NCBI GenBank assembly: GCA_002317135.1
Contig: DCIX01000007.1
Location: forward strand, 1 to 63,633
DNA: 63,633 nucleotides
Source: Bacteroidales bacterium UBA1715
Lineage (GTDB): Bacteria; Bacteroidota; Bacteroidia; Bacteroidales; UBA1715
Reading direction: 5' to 3'
The notes below the pieces were generated by a model. It made no database searches, was not told the DNA's origin, and worked only from the letters and a program-made list of their open reading frames with translations. The position numbers and the translations under genes were made by a program. This document shows, one piece after another, positions 19,690 to 26,713 of this stretch. Position 1 is the first letter of the stretch; each line of letters opens with the position of its first letter.

Positions 19690-19952
19690 TTTGCAAAAAT
19701 TCTTTTCGCTTCTTCGTTAGTTACAAATCCACTTTTTTCCGATTCTTCAATTTCTATATTAAATTCCTCATCGGAAAAAAGACAAGGCATTGAAGACGAC
19801 AACATAGACAAACAATTTGCCAGTAATTTCGCATCATCAATACAATTGATTTTATCATGAAGTTTTTTTCTCAAAACAGCAACTTCTGTTTGTGGCACAT
19901 ATTGTACAGACGGTTCCGATACAATATTTTTCTCTTCCTTCTTTTGTTTCAT
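19680..19952 (-). CDS. Antitoxin paired with the RelE/ParE toxin
   Basis: This 90-residue acidic protein lies directly upstream of, and overlaps, the toxin gene, the usual antitoxin-first order. Residues 12-50 contain SEPSVQYVP, then VLRKKLHDKI and LLANCLSML. This pattern closely resembles the antitoxin-like protein at 34665-34931, which is paired with an unrelated PIN toxin. The C-terminus (SEKSGFVTNEEAKRIFAKWL) ends in an amphipathic helix that would suit toxin binding. I recognise no standard DNA-binding fold. Antitoxin function is inferred from position and pairing. Confidence 0.7.
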   Translation of the reverse strand: MKQKKEEKNIVSEPSVQYVPQTEVAVLRKKLHDKINCIDDAKLLANCLSMLSSSMPCLFSDEEFNIEIEESEKSGFVTNEEAKRIFAKWL

Positions 19953-19975
19953 TGCTAATCTTTTGATGTGATAAG

Positions 19976-19983
19976 CAAATGTA
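19976..19983 (-). promoter_or_regulatory. Putative -7 box of the toxin-antitoxin operon
   Basis: On the minus strand the bases read TACATTTG, a full match to TAnnTTTG, 23 bases before the antitoxin ATG. No TTG element is seen at the usual distance. Confidence 0.5.
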
Positions 19984-20069
19984 TAGAAAAAAAATATTAT
20001 TTCAGAGATTTAACAAAAGTTACTTACAACAACTATTGTGGTGCTACTTTCTTATAGTTATTATTATTA

Positions 20070-20375
20070 TTATTTCAATAGTTCAAGTAATCCCAAAACT
20101 GAATTCTCGAATTTAAGACTATCTGGTATAGGTGGTAGTTTATACGGTGGGCCTGTGTCCGGTTCTGGATCTAACCGATGTTTCCATTCTTGTCGCCAAA
20201 GAGAATCAACCACCTTTTGATTACTTACATAAATGCTATCCTTCTCTTTAATTGATTCATTGGTTTCATACAAGTCCCAATGTTTTGGTAGGACATAAAA
20301 AAACACAACGAATATAGCCACGATTGAAAGACCGCAGATTGCATTAATAATTCTATTCCTAACATTTCGTTTCAT
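20070..20375 (-). CDS. Small single-pass membrane protein of unknown function
   Basis: The 101-residue product has a positively charged start (MKRNVRNR), one transmembrane segment at about residues 10-29 (IINAICGLSIVAIFVVFFYV) and a polar tail. The tail contains a Trp-rich portion (SLWRQEWKHRL) and a proline-rich portion (DPEPDTGPPYKLPPIP). It could be an uncleaved signal anchor. It lies 19 bases behind the HARE-HTH regulator gene on the same strand, so it is probably the third gene of that arm. No family is recognised. Confidence 0.6.
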   Translation of the reverse strand: MKRNVRNRIINAICGLSIVAIFVVFFYVLPKHWDLYETNESIKEKDSIYVSNQKVVDSLWRQEWKHRLDPEPDTGPPYKLPPIPDSLKFENSVLGLLELLK

Positions 20376-20394
20376 AATTATTGAATTTAAGAAG

Positions 20395-20937
20395 CTACTC
20401 TTCAGGTCTTCGATGTGCTGGGTTCAACGAAACGATATTTGATTTTTCGTCATACGAGAAATACTGTTTTTTCTCTTTTATTCGTAGTAAAATTTGACTT
20501 GCTGGCAATGGTTGCTTGTCGTTGCGTTCGTATAGATTTTGTTCGTTGATACTGTCTGCCAATGCTTGAGGAGTCATTTCGTATTTGTTTTGGCTTAGAA
20601 CAATTATCATTGCGTCGTGAAGTTTATATTTTCCAACCGACAATGAATGACTGAAATATTTACATGCCGATTCCTTTTCTTGCAAGTCCTCAATTGCAGA
20701 ATAAAAATCCTCATATCCAAGATATTTAGCAAGTATATTTAAAATACCAATTGAGATATTTGTCTTATTTTGTTGCCAAAGTCTCTGAACCGTCTTTGTG
20801 CTAATTTGTTCTCCTTGAACACAATCCGTGATTTCTTTTGCAAGCGAACTGCACTCGCCCACTGTTCCAATCGGTCGATTATATTTTTTACCAATTGCAT
20901 TTTTTAGGAGTTCAATATTTTGAGATTTATTCTCCAT
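20395..20937 (-). CDS. Two-domain putative regulator: HTH-like N-terminus plus HARE-HTH-like domain
   Basis: The 180-residue protein has two parts. Residues about 25-85 resemble the neighbouring 98-residue protein, with a shared pattern E.(L/I)S..T(L/V)QR followed by (L/I)..LA(Q/K)(F/Y)(I/L)GY. This is a module I associate with small Bacteroidota regulators. Residues about 104-172 (LHDAMIIVLSQ, MTPQALADSI, IVSLN) resemble the HARE-HTH winged helix, which in other proteins is linked to restriction enzymes and chromatin factors. It begins 18 bases after the first regulator. DNA binding is inferred. It faces the DUF262 and nuclease genes across the iteron region. Confidence 0.7.
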   Translation of the reverse strand: MENKSQNIELLKNAIGKKYNRPIGTVGECSSLAKEITDCVQGEQISTKTVQRLWQQNKTNISIGILNILAKYLGYEDFYSAIEDLQEKESACKYFSHSLSVGKYKLHDAMIIVLSQNKYEMTPQALADSINEQNLYERNDKQPLPASQILLRIKEKKQYFSYDEKSNIVSLNPAHRRPEE

Positions 20938-20955
20938 AAAAGAATTTTGGTAAAG

Positions 20956-21252
20956 TTAGCAAAAATGCGACACATTGCAGCTTTGTTCGTTGTTTTTACA
21001 AAGACAGTCGTCAACGTTGTTATAACCAATAAATTGAGCAAGAATATCAAGCGTGGTGTCGTTTACTTTTTGTTGTTTCTTATTTGTCCCCATAAAAACA
21101 CGTTGCAAAGTGGAAATTGAAAGTTTCTCGTCCAACAAATTCCTCAATCGCTTGAGTTCCCCCAAATCTTCGAGATTCATATTATATTTTTGATTGCAGT
21201 ATCTCCGTACCATTTCAATCAATTTATTATATGCCTCAGAATTTCTTTTCAT
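20956..21252 (-). CDS. Small HTH-like putative regulator
   Basis: A 98-residue protein (start at 21252; six codons upstream from 21270 look non-native). Its core is a helix with LRNLLDEKLSISTLQRVF followed by TTLDILAQFIGYNNVDD. The same order of motifs is found in the next gene. The N-terminal part NKLIEMVRRYCNQKY suits a further helix. No enzyme motif is visible and a DNA-binding role is likely. It is the first gene of the minus arm and lies 48 bases from five 11-bp repeats, which are its most obvious candidate operator. Confidence 0.7.
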   Translation of the reverse strand: MKRNSEAYNKLIEMVRRYCNQKYNMNLEDLGELKRLRNLLDEKLSISTLQRVFMGTNKKQQKVNDTTLDILAQFIGYNNVDDCLCKNNEQSCNVSHFC

Positions 21253-21299
21253 ACGGCAAATGAAATACATCTGCCCGTTTTTTCAAATCTCTACCGAAA

Positions 21300-21354
21300 C
21301 TTGACCTAATCTTGACTTAAACTTGACCTAATTCTGACCTAATTCTGACCTAAT
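21300..21354. repeat. Five tandem 11-bp iterons between divergent arms
   Basis: Five adjacent copies of an 11-base unit begin at 21300, 21311, 21322, 21333 and 21344. The consensus is YYTGACCTAAT; copy two differs as CTTGACTTAAA. The invariant core is TGAC, then C or T, then TAA. The spacing is close to one helical turn, so a protein could occupy the sites on one DNA face. The array lies 48 bases from the regulator start and 19 bases before the plus-strand -7 box, so it could act as an operator for both arms. Confidence 0.85.
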
Positions 21355-21372
21355 AGAAAATAATTTTATATG

Positions 21373-21380
21373 TAATTTTG
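21373..21380 (+). promoter_or_regulatory. Putative -7 box of the nuclease-DUF262 operon
   Basis: TAATTTTG matches TAnnTTTG. It lies only 9 bases before the first ATG (21390) and 21 before the second (21402), so the leader is very short and the second start is possible. The -33 region overlaps the end of the iteron array. Confidence 0.55.
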
Positions 21381-21389
21381 ACTCAATAA

Positions 21390-22136
21390 ATGAATAATTG
21401 TATGAAACAAGAAGAAAAAATACAGCTAATTAATGCTGTTTTGAAAGAGTATTTCAAAACTCACACAGAAAAAGAACTTGCAAAGAATTTTATGCCTTTA
21501 TTTATTAAGGCAGGTATTTTCGAAAAAGACAAAAAAAATGGTTGGCCGATACGAGAATTGTTACGAGATTTAAATGAAGGGAAAAAATTGAAAGCTATAC
21601 CCTACACCATAGCAGAACGTAAAGAGAAAAATATTAATTGGTTTTTTGCGCCATCTTCAGAAGCTCCTCAAATTATAGAAAAAGCAACAATAGCACCTAA
21701 GAAAGAAACGTCACAATCAAAAGGCCGTTCCAATTCTGATGAATACTATGTAATAGATTTATGCGATGAAATATTAAAACAAAAAGCCTCTCGTCAACAC
21801 ACATTTGACTTTCTTCGAGGAGATGGTAATCCTGGCAAAAAACTTCCTGTTGATGCATATTATGCCAAGAAAAATCTTGTTGTTGAATATTATGAGAAAC
21901 AGCACACGGAATCAGTTTCATTCTTTGACAACAAACAAACTGTAAGTGGAGTTTCTCGAGGGGAACAACGTAAGATCTACGATGCACGACGGAAAGAGAT
22001 TCTTCCTAAACATGGAATTTCTGTTGTAACAATTAGTTATAGCGATTTTGGTTCAACAAAGAAATTGAAACGCAATAAAGAGGTAGATTTAGCAGTAGTT
22101 CGAAGAATTTTGAAAAAACACATTGATAATTTATAG
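21390..22136 (+). CDS. Restriction-endonuclease-fold-like protein of the DUF262 cassette
   Basis: The 248-residue protein has a helical N-terminal domain (about residues 5-85), a low-complexity linker (about 90-115) and a C-terminal alpha/beta domain. That domain contains FDFLRGDG, LPVDAYY with D155, NLVVEYYEKQH with E166, E169 and Q171, VSGVSRGEQRKIYDARR and ILPKHGISVVTISYSDF. The Asp, then Glu/Gln layout followed by an Arg-rich helix and a late strand resembles PD-(D/E)XK or Vsr-like nucleases, but the canonical ExK is not exact, so activity is inferred. The pattern recalls a widespread unnamed family. The gene ends 8 bases before the DUF262 start. M5 at 21402 is an alternative start. Confidence 0.7.
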   Translation: MNNCMKQEEKIQLINAVLKEYFKTHTEKELAKNFMPLFIKAGIFEKDKKNGWPIRELLRDLNEGKKLKAIPYTIAERKEKNINWFFAPSSEAPQIIEKATIAPKKETSQSKGRSNSDEYYVIDLCDEILKQKASRQHTFDFLRGDGNPGKKLPVDAYYAKKNLVVEYYEKQHTESVSFFDNKQTVSGVSRGEQRKIYDARRKEILPKHGISVVTISYSDFGSTKKLKRNKEVDLAVVRRILKKHIDNL

Positions 22137-22144
22137 GAAAAAGA

Positions 22145-24052
22145 ATGGCAAAATTAGAGACTCTCAAACAATTATTTGAAGGTAAAATCTTTAGAATACC
22201 TGATTATCAGCGTGGTTATTCTTGGCAAGACGACCAATTAGATGATTTGTGGGATGACTTGAAAGAAACGCAAGGCATGCGGAAAAACCATTTTTTGGGT
22301 GTTATTACATGTAACTCTATGACCGATTCTGATATGTCTCCGTTTCAGAATCAACACGATTTTGTTGAAATAACCGAGGACAATAAAATTCTGCTGGGGA
22401 ACGAAAAATACACGCCCTATTTTATTGTTGATGGTCAGCAAAGAGTCACCACTTTGTTAATTCTCATATCTGTGATTGTTGCAAAACTTAAGAAGAACAA
22501 GGCATACGAGGCAAAAGCAAACGAGTGGGAGTCGCTGTACATAAAGAAGTCAAATCTGTACAAATTAGACTATAACAATGAACCAAAGAATTCAGAGTAT
22601 TTATATGCAACTTTCAATCAGTCATCAACTACAGATACTGCGAATTCACATTCTATGTATGTTCAGAATTTATCCAATGCATTGGATTATTTCTCAAATA
22701 AAATAAATACTGAAGAAGACTCTGATTTAGATTATTTCATGTCTGTTATTGAAGAAAAATTTTTATTCTATTTTTTTGAAATCAATCCAAATGAACTGAA
22801 TATATCTTTGGTTTTTGAAACCATGAACAATAGAGGAATTCCTTTGTCAAAACTCGAGTTGTTTAAAAATAGACTCTTGTATTTAATAGACAAAAATCTT
22901 GGAGAAAATAAAAACCTCAAAGACAAAGTGCTTATCACATGGAATACCATGTATGAGTGGTTAGGTAGAAGCAATCAAAAACATGTGCCTCTCAAAGACG
23001 ATGAATTTCTAAAGGCTTTTTACATTATGTACTTTGATCATAAAAATGAAAAAGAAGATGAACTCAACGATTTTGAATATGGATTATTTAAGGAAATTTA
23101 TTCTACACAAACAACTCCTAAATATGAAGAATTGAGAGTTCTGTTGAATTCTCTTAAAAGCTGTTCTAAACTGTGGTACATCATCAACTATCCTTTGGAT
23201 TACAAAGAAGAGATAAACACTGATGAATCAATAACTCTATCAAATGAAATACTTGATTTGCTTTATACAATTTCCTTGAATCCTAATAGTTCATTTTCTC
23301 GTCCGTTAATTATGGCCGCATTATGTAGGCTAAATAAAAACAGTGAAGACGAGCAATCTGTAATCGGTATTTTAAAAGAACTTGAGCGCCATAATTTTGT
23401 TGTATATTTATTAGCAGGAAGAAGCTCTAATACCAATCGTGTGAATATACTTCGAAATGTATATAGTTATTTTTCAGAAGGGAACAAAGACGTACATTCA
23501 ACTATAACAGGAGCAACAACTAATTCAATTAAAGAAAAAGAAATCATAGATAACATTTGGAAAATCACACAACAAAAACAAAAATATTTCTATAGTTGGG
23601 CTGGGTGCAAATATTTTATGTGGAATTGGGAATGTTATTTAAAAGAAAATAGCAATTCACAAGAAATAGATGAACCTACAGACTTCAAAAAAGGAGATCG
23701 TTGTTTGATTTTTTATAAAGATGCCTCGAAAAAAGATTTTCCTGAAGTTTGGCGTAATAGAGATGTTGAAAGTATCAAAAAACTTCGTTATTCATTAGGA
23801 AACATAACATTTTCAAGGAGTCCTAAAACAAAGGACTCATTCAAAGACAACAAAAGATTCTATCAAGTAAGTAAATCCTATACAGACAGAGAACTTACTG
23901 AATATCCCGAATGGACGGACAAGGCAATATATGAGAGAGGTAAAAAAATGTTTGATTTTCTATTAGAGCGCTGGGAATTAAAAAACACATCAATAGATTC
24001 ACCAGAGTTTATGAAAAAATTTCTAATAGAAAAAGTAACATTGAAAGACTAG
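22145..24052 (+). CDS. DUF262 (GmrSD-type) protein with degenerate DUF1524 C-terminus
   Basis: The 635-residue protein has an N-terminal DUF262 domain with the conserved IPDYQRGYSW (residues 18-27) and the nucleotide-binding-type motif DGQQRVTTLL (96-105), then FETMNNRGIPLSK (about 224). These are features of the GmrS half of type IV restriction enzymes and of BrxU-like phage-defence proteins. The C-terminus keeps the DUF1524 framework (SLGNITF about 551, YPEWTDKAIYERGKKM about 587, then a final helix). The His of the usual EHI.P metal motif between about 500 and 545 is not seen. The protein may therefore rely on the upstream nuclease-like protein. It is convergent with the Omp85-type gene. 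Confidence 0.85.
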   Translation: MAKLETLKQLFEGKIFRIPDYQRGYSWQDDQLDDLWDDLKETQGMRKNHFLGVITCNSMTDSDMSPFQNQHDFVEITEDNKILLGNEKYTPYFIVDGQQRVTTLLILISVIVAKLKKNKAYEAKANEWESLYIKKSNLYKLDYNNEPKNSEYLYATFNQSSTTDTANSHSMYVQNLSNALDYFSNKINTEEDSDLDYFMSVIEEKFLFYFFEINPNELNISLVFETMNNRGIPLSKLELFKNRLLYLIDKNLGENKNLKDKVLITWNTMYEWLGRSNQKHVPLKDDEFLKAFYIMYFDHKNEKEDELNDFEYGLFKEIYSTQTTPKYEELRVLLNSLKSCSKLWYIINYPLDYKEEINTDESITLSNEILDLLYTISLNPNSSFSRPLIMAALCRLNKNSEDEQSVIGILKELERHNFVVYLLAGRSSNTNRVNILRNVYSYFSEGNKDVHSTITGATTNSIKEKEIIDNIWKITQQKQKYFYSWAGCKYFMWNWECYLKENSNSQEIDEPTDFKKGDRCLIFYKDASKKDFPEVWRNRDVESIKKLRYSLGNITFSRSPKTKDSFKDNKRFYQVSKSYTDRELTEYPEWTDKAIYERGKKMFDFLLERWELKNTSIDSPEFMKKFLIEKVTLKD

Positions 24053-24067
24053 TCCCCAAATTATCCG

Positions 24068-25402
24068 TTAGAACATATACCCCATCTTGATATACAAGTT
24101 GCTTGCTTTACCATTGTCTTGTTTGTCGAGTGCGGTAGCCCAGTCAACGCTCAACACAAAGTTTTCGTTCATAGCGACTTTCAAGCCGCAACCTGCCGAC
24201 AAATGAAGGTCGTGCATACGATTTTCCGACGATTTTGTGATGTTCAATAGATTGTAAGCATAATCATACTCATCGTATGGTTGAACAACCATTCCCGCAT
24301 CCATAAACGGATTCAAACCGATGTAGAAATTTTCTTTCCCTACACGGAAATGAGCAACTTGCACACGAAATTCAACATTGGCAAATGCAACGCCTTCTGC
24401 CAATACTCTATTTCGCATAATTCCTCGAATGGAATTTGCTCCGCCCAAACCTTCGTAAATCACACGCTGCATATACAACTGATTGATGTACGTATTCAAA
24501 TAAAATGGACTCTCGCCTGCCAAATTCAATTGTGTTCCTAAACGATAGGCAAACGTCAGGTGTTGTGGTATTAACGATATATATTGACGCCACGTTGCAT
24601 TCAATTTCAAATCATTAAAACTTGACATATCCCCTAATCCTGCATAATACGTCAAGAACAAATCGGCATGAATACCCTTTCGTGGATTTTGCTGACGATC
24701 GCGTGTGTCGAACGTAACACCACCGTGCACATACGGATGTGCACCGCCATTTGCTTCTTCGTCCGATATATAACCTTGCTTTACATATTCATCGTACAAT
24801 GTAGTTGCAACAGGTAATTTATCATCATCTTTGGTGTATTTGTTAAGTCTATCAACATCAACACTACCCACGTTGTACCACAGCAGTCCCACGCCAGCAT
24901 TCCAATACCATGGCTTCTTTATTGTTCCTTGCAAATCGGCACTAAAACGAAACATGTCGCGTTTCATCTTATAAAAAGCACGAGTTATGTATTCTGGACT
25001 ATCGTCATCAACATAGTCATCCACAAATTCAGTTTCGTAGCCATTATATCCATAAAAATCGCACATTTGATCTGGCAAATACGTCAAATCAATGCTCAAA
25101 CGATGTTTGGGAATCAAATATTTTGAATCGTATGCCAAACGGAACAATCCATAATGCTTTGATGTTGTAGCAGCTTCGGCATAAAACGAATGGTAATATT
25201 CTGGATAAATCGCACCATCTCCAAAACAGTAAACATTTGTAAGCGCACCTAATTGCAAGCCCAAATCGGCATCGTAAGCAAAACTTGGCAACACACCAAA
25301 CGTCCATCCTTTTCGTATATTTTCTGAATTTGTGCTATCCTGAGCCTGTGCCATAACGCAACAAGCAACGCACGCAACGACTAAAATAAATGTTTTTTTC
25401 AT
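24068..25402 (-). CDS. Omp85/BamA-like outer-membrane barrel protein
   Basis: The 444-residue protein begins with a signal peptide (MKKTFILVVACVACCVMAQA). It then has a barrel without visible POTRA domains. GGVTFDTRDRQQNPRKG (mid-protein) and GGANSIRGIMRNRV are hallmarks of the Omp85 surface-antigen family, the latter matching the conserved loop that enters the barrel lumen. It ends NLYIKMGYMF, a typical terminal strand. Family members insert or move proteins across the outer membrane, but barrel-only forms in Bacteroidota have no defined substrate. Its stop is 15 bases from the convergent DUF262 stop. Confidence 0.85.
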   Translation of the reverse strand: MKKTFILVVACVACCVMAQAQDSTNSENIRKGWTFGVLPSFAYDADLGLQLGALTNVYCFGDGAIYPEYYHSFYAEAATTSKHYGLFRLAYDSKYLIPKHRLSIDLTYLPDQMCDFYGYNGYETEFVDDYVDDDSPEYITRAFYKMKRDMFRFSADLQGTIKKPWYWNAGVGLLWYNVGSVDVDRLNKYTKDDDKLPVATTLYDEYVKQGYISDEEANGGAHPYVHGGVTFDTRDRQQNPRKGIHADLFLTYYAGLGDMSSFNDLKLNATWRQYISLIPQHLTFAYRLGTQLNLAGESPFYLNTYINQLYMQRVIYEGLGGANSIRGIMRNRVLAEGVAFANVEFRVQVAHFRVGKENFYIGLNPFMDAGMVVQPYDEYDYAYNLLNITKSSENRMHDLHLSAGCGLKVAMNENFVLSVDWATALDKQDNGKASNLYIKMGYMF

Positions 25403-25432
25403 ATTATGTATTTTTTATGAATCGCGTCTCTA

Positions 25433-26275
25433 CTATTCGGATTTCTTCTTTCTGCAAAAGATTTTCTTTCTAAAAATAAACAATGTAAACGCCGAAAATC
25501 CGAGCAGTAAAATCGCCAACGAAATCATACAATTATGAAGACTTTGCGGAGCAAAACCAACGACCAACAATACAGGGAAACCAAACGCTATGGCAGGAAT
25601 TGCCTGAAGAACCAAGTTGTTTGCCGCAGGAGTTTCAAATTTCGGATCAATTTCGCGCAACAAAATCATACCGTTGCTTGCAGTTCCCGTCAACATTCCG
25701 AACAACGAGAAGAAACCTTCGTACGTGTAATCCGGGAAAAGATATTTCGAGCACCACAATACGTACACAAACGTAATAATCGCCCCTACCGTACAAATTA
25801 AAATCAATGGCAACCAAATTCCTTGCAAATTATTGAAATCAATTGCAGCAGTGCCGGCAACAATCATAAAATCAAAACACGTACCCGCAATTCGGTCCAA
25901 CGTGTAATTGTTGATGTATTCACGATTCATCAATTTATGTTTGCGTAATTTTGTGATCACAAATTTTGTCAGCGAGCCGAAAATTGTTCCCCACGACATT
26001 GGCTTGATTGTTTTCTCGCCAAAAGTACCCATGTCAAGGCTTTGTACGCCATACATAAACAAAAATACAATTGCATAAACCAACAAAACCAAACTCAATT
26101 GCACCGACATTTTGTCGATTGATTCAGCATGAGGAATTTCGTTTTCGGATTCGTAATCCTCCAACGTATAAACTTCCTTGAAATTAGCCGATTTTATTCT
26201 CAATTTGCCCTTTCTGCGCAAAATATTCATAAAAATCACGCCAACAATACTTCCAACAATAATACTTGGTGGCAA
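25433..26275 (-). pseudogene. gltS: Remnant of a sodium/glutamate symporter (GltS-like), 5' end lost
   Basis: The frame gives 280 residues with about seven hydrophobic segments, including FEGFFSLFGMLTGTASNGM-like sequence (mid-protein FFSLFGMLTGTASNGMIL) and ALDRIAG-like YTLDRIAGTCFDF, which match the C-terminal portion of GltS carriers. Full carriers are about 400-460 residues, so roughly the first 150 are missing. The only near start is TTG at 26275, at the exact point where plus-strand sequence switches to an unrelated surface-protein domain. No promoter is seen. I read this as a gene truncated by deletion and probably not functional. Confidence 0.75.
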
Positions 26276-26588
26276 GTGGAGAATACCAACTGCTGCAGAA
26301 TGGCAAGAACTTATAGATAAATGTACTTGGGTGCCACGAGACGTGAATAGCTATTATTGTTACTACGAAGTAGTTGTGACTGGTCCAAATGGAAATTCCA
26401 TCACGCTTCGAGCAGAGGGAGAATACCAAGATAGAATTCTCTTTAATACTGTAGGATATTATTGGTCTTCGGAAGTTGATACTGTTTATCCTTTCCGTGC
26501 GAAAAAACTTGTGTTTAGCAGAGACACAGCTTTTATATCTGTAGGCAATCGTAATATTGGTCTAAATATACGTCCGGTTATGGATTAG
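26268..26588 (+). pseudogene. C-terminal fragment of a surface-protein domain (FISUMP/DUF1566-like)
   Basis: From GGKWRIPTAAEWQELI onward the frame encodes the last part of a domain common in secreted Bacteroidota proteins. VTGPNGNSITLRAEG, GYYWSSEV and a final RPVMD are characteristic. The signal peptide and upstream domains are absent. The frame simply runs into antisense gltS sequence to its left (open from 26178), so no native start exists. The fragment and gltS lose their 5' ends at the same point. Confidence 0.75.
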
Positions 26589-26600
26589 TCGATTGTCAGT

Positions 26601-26644
26601 AATCAGTAGTCAGCTACATTGTTATCTGGCTACTGATTTTTTTA
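26601..26644 (+). terminator. Terminator-like hairpin after the surface-protein fragment
   Basis: AATCAGTAG at 26601-26609 pairs with CTACTGATT at 26630-26638, followed by a run of T to 26643. It would end transcription from the left and shield the alanine symporter gene. Confidence 0.65.
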
Positions 26645-26683
26645 CATATTCTCTTTTGCATTTTCCCCCTATCACTTTTTATT

Positions 26684-26691
26684 TATCTTTG
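26684..26691 (+). promoter_or_regulatory. Putative -7 box for the alanine symporter gene
   Basis: TATCTTTG matches TAnnTTTG, 22 bases before the TTG start codon. The nearest upstream TTG is 25 bases away, longer than usual. Confidence 0.5.
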
Positions 26692-26713
26692 CGCGGTTTA
26701 ATACAGAATCAAA

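Noticed and set aside
19397..24052. Integrated phage or plasmid origin of the accessory island
   Set aside because: No integrase, tRNA target, structural phage gene or direct terminal repeats were seen.
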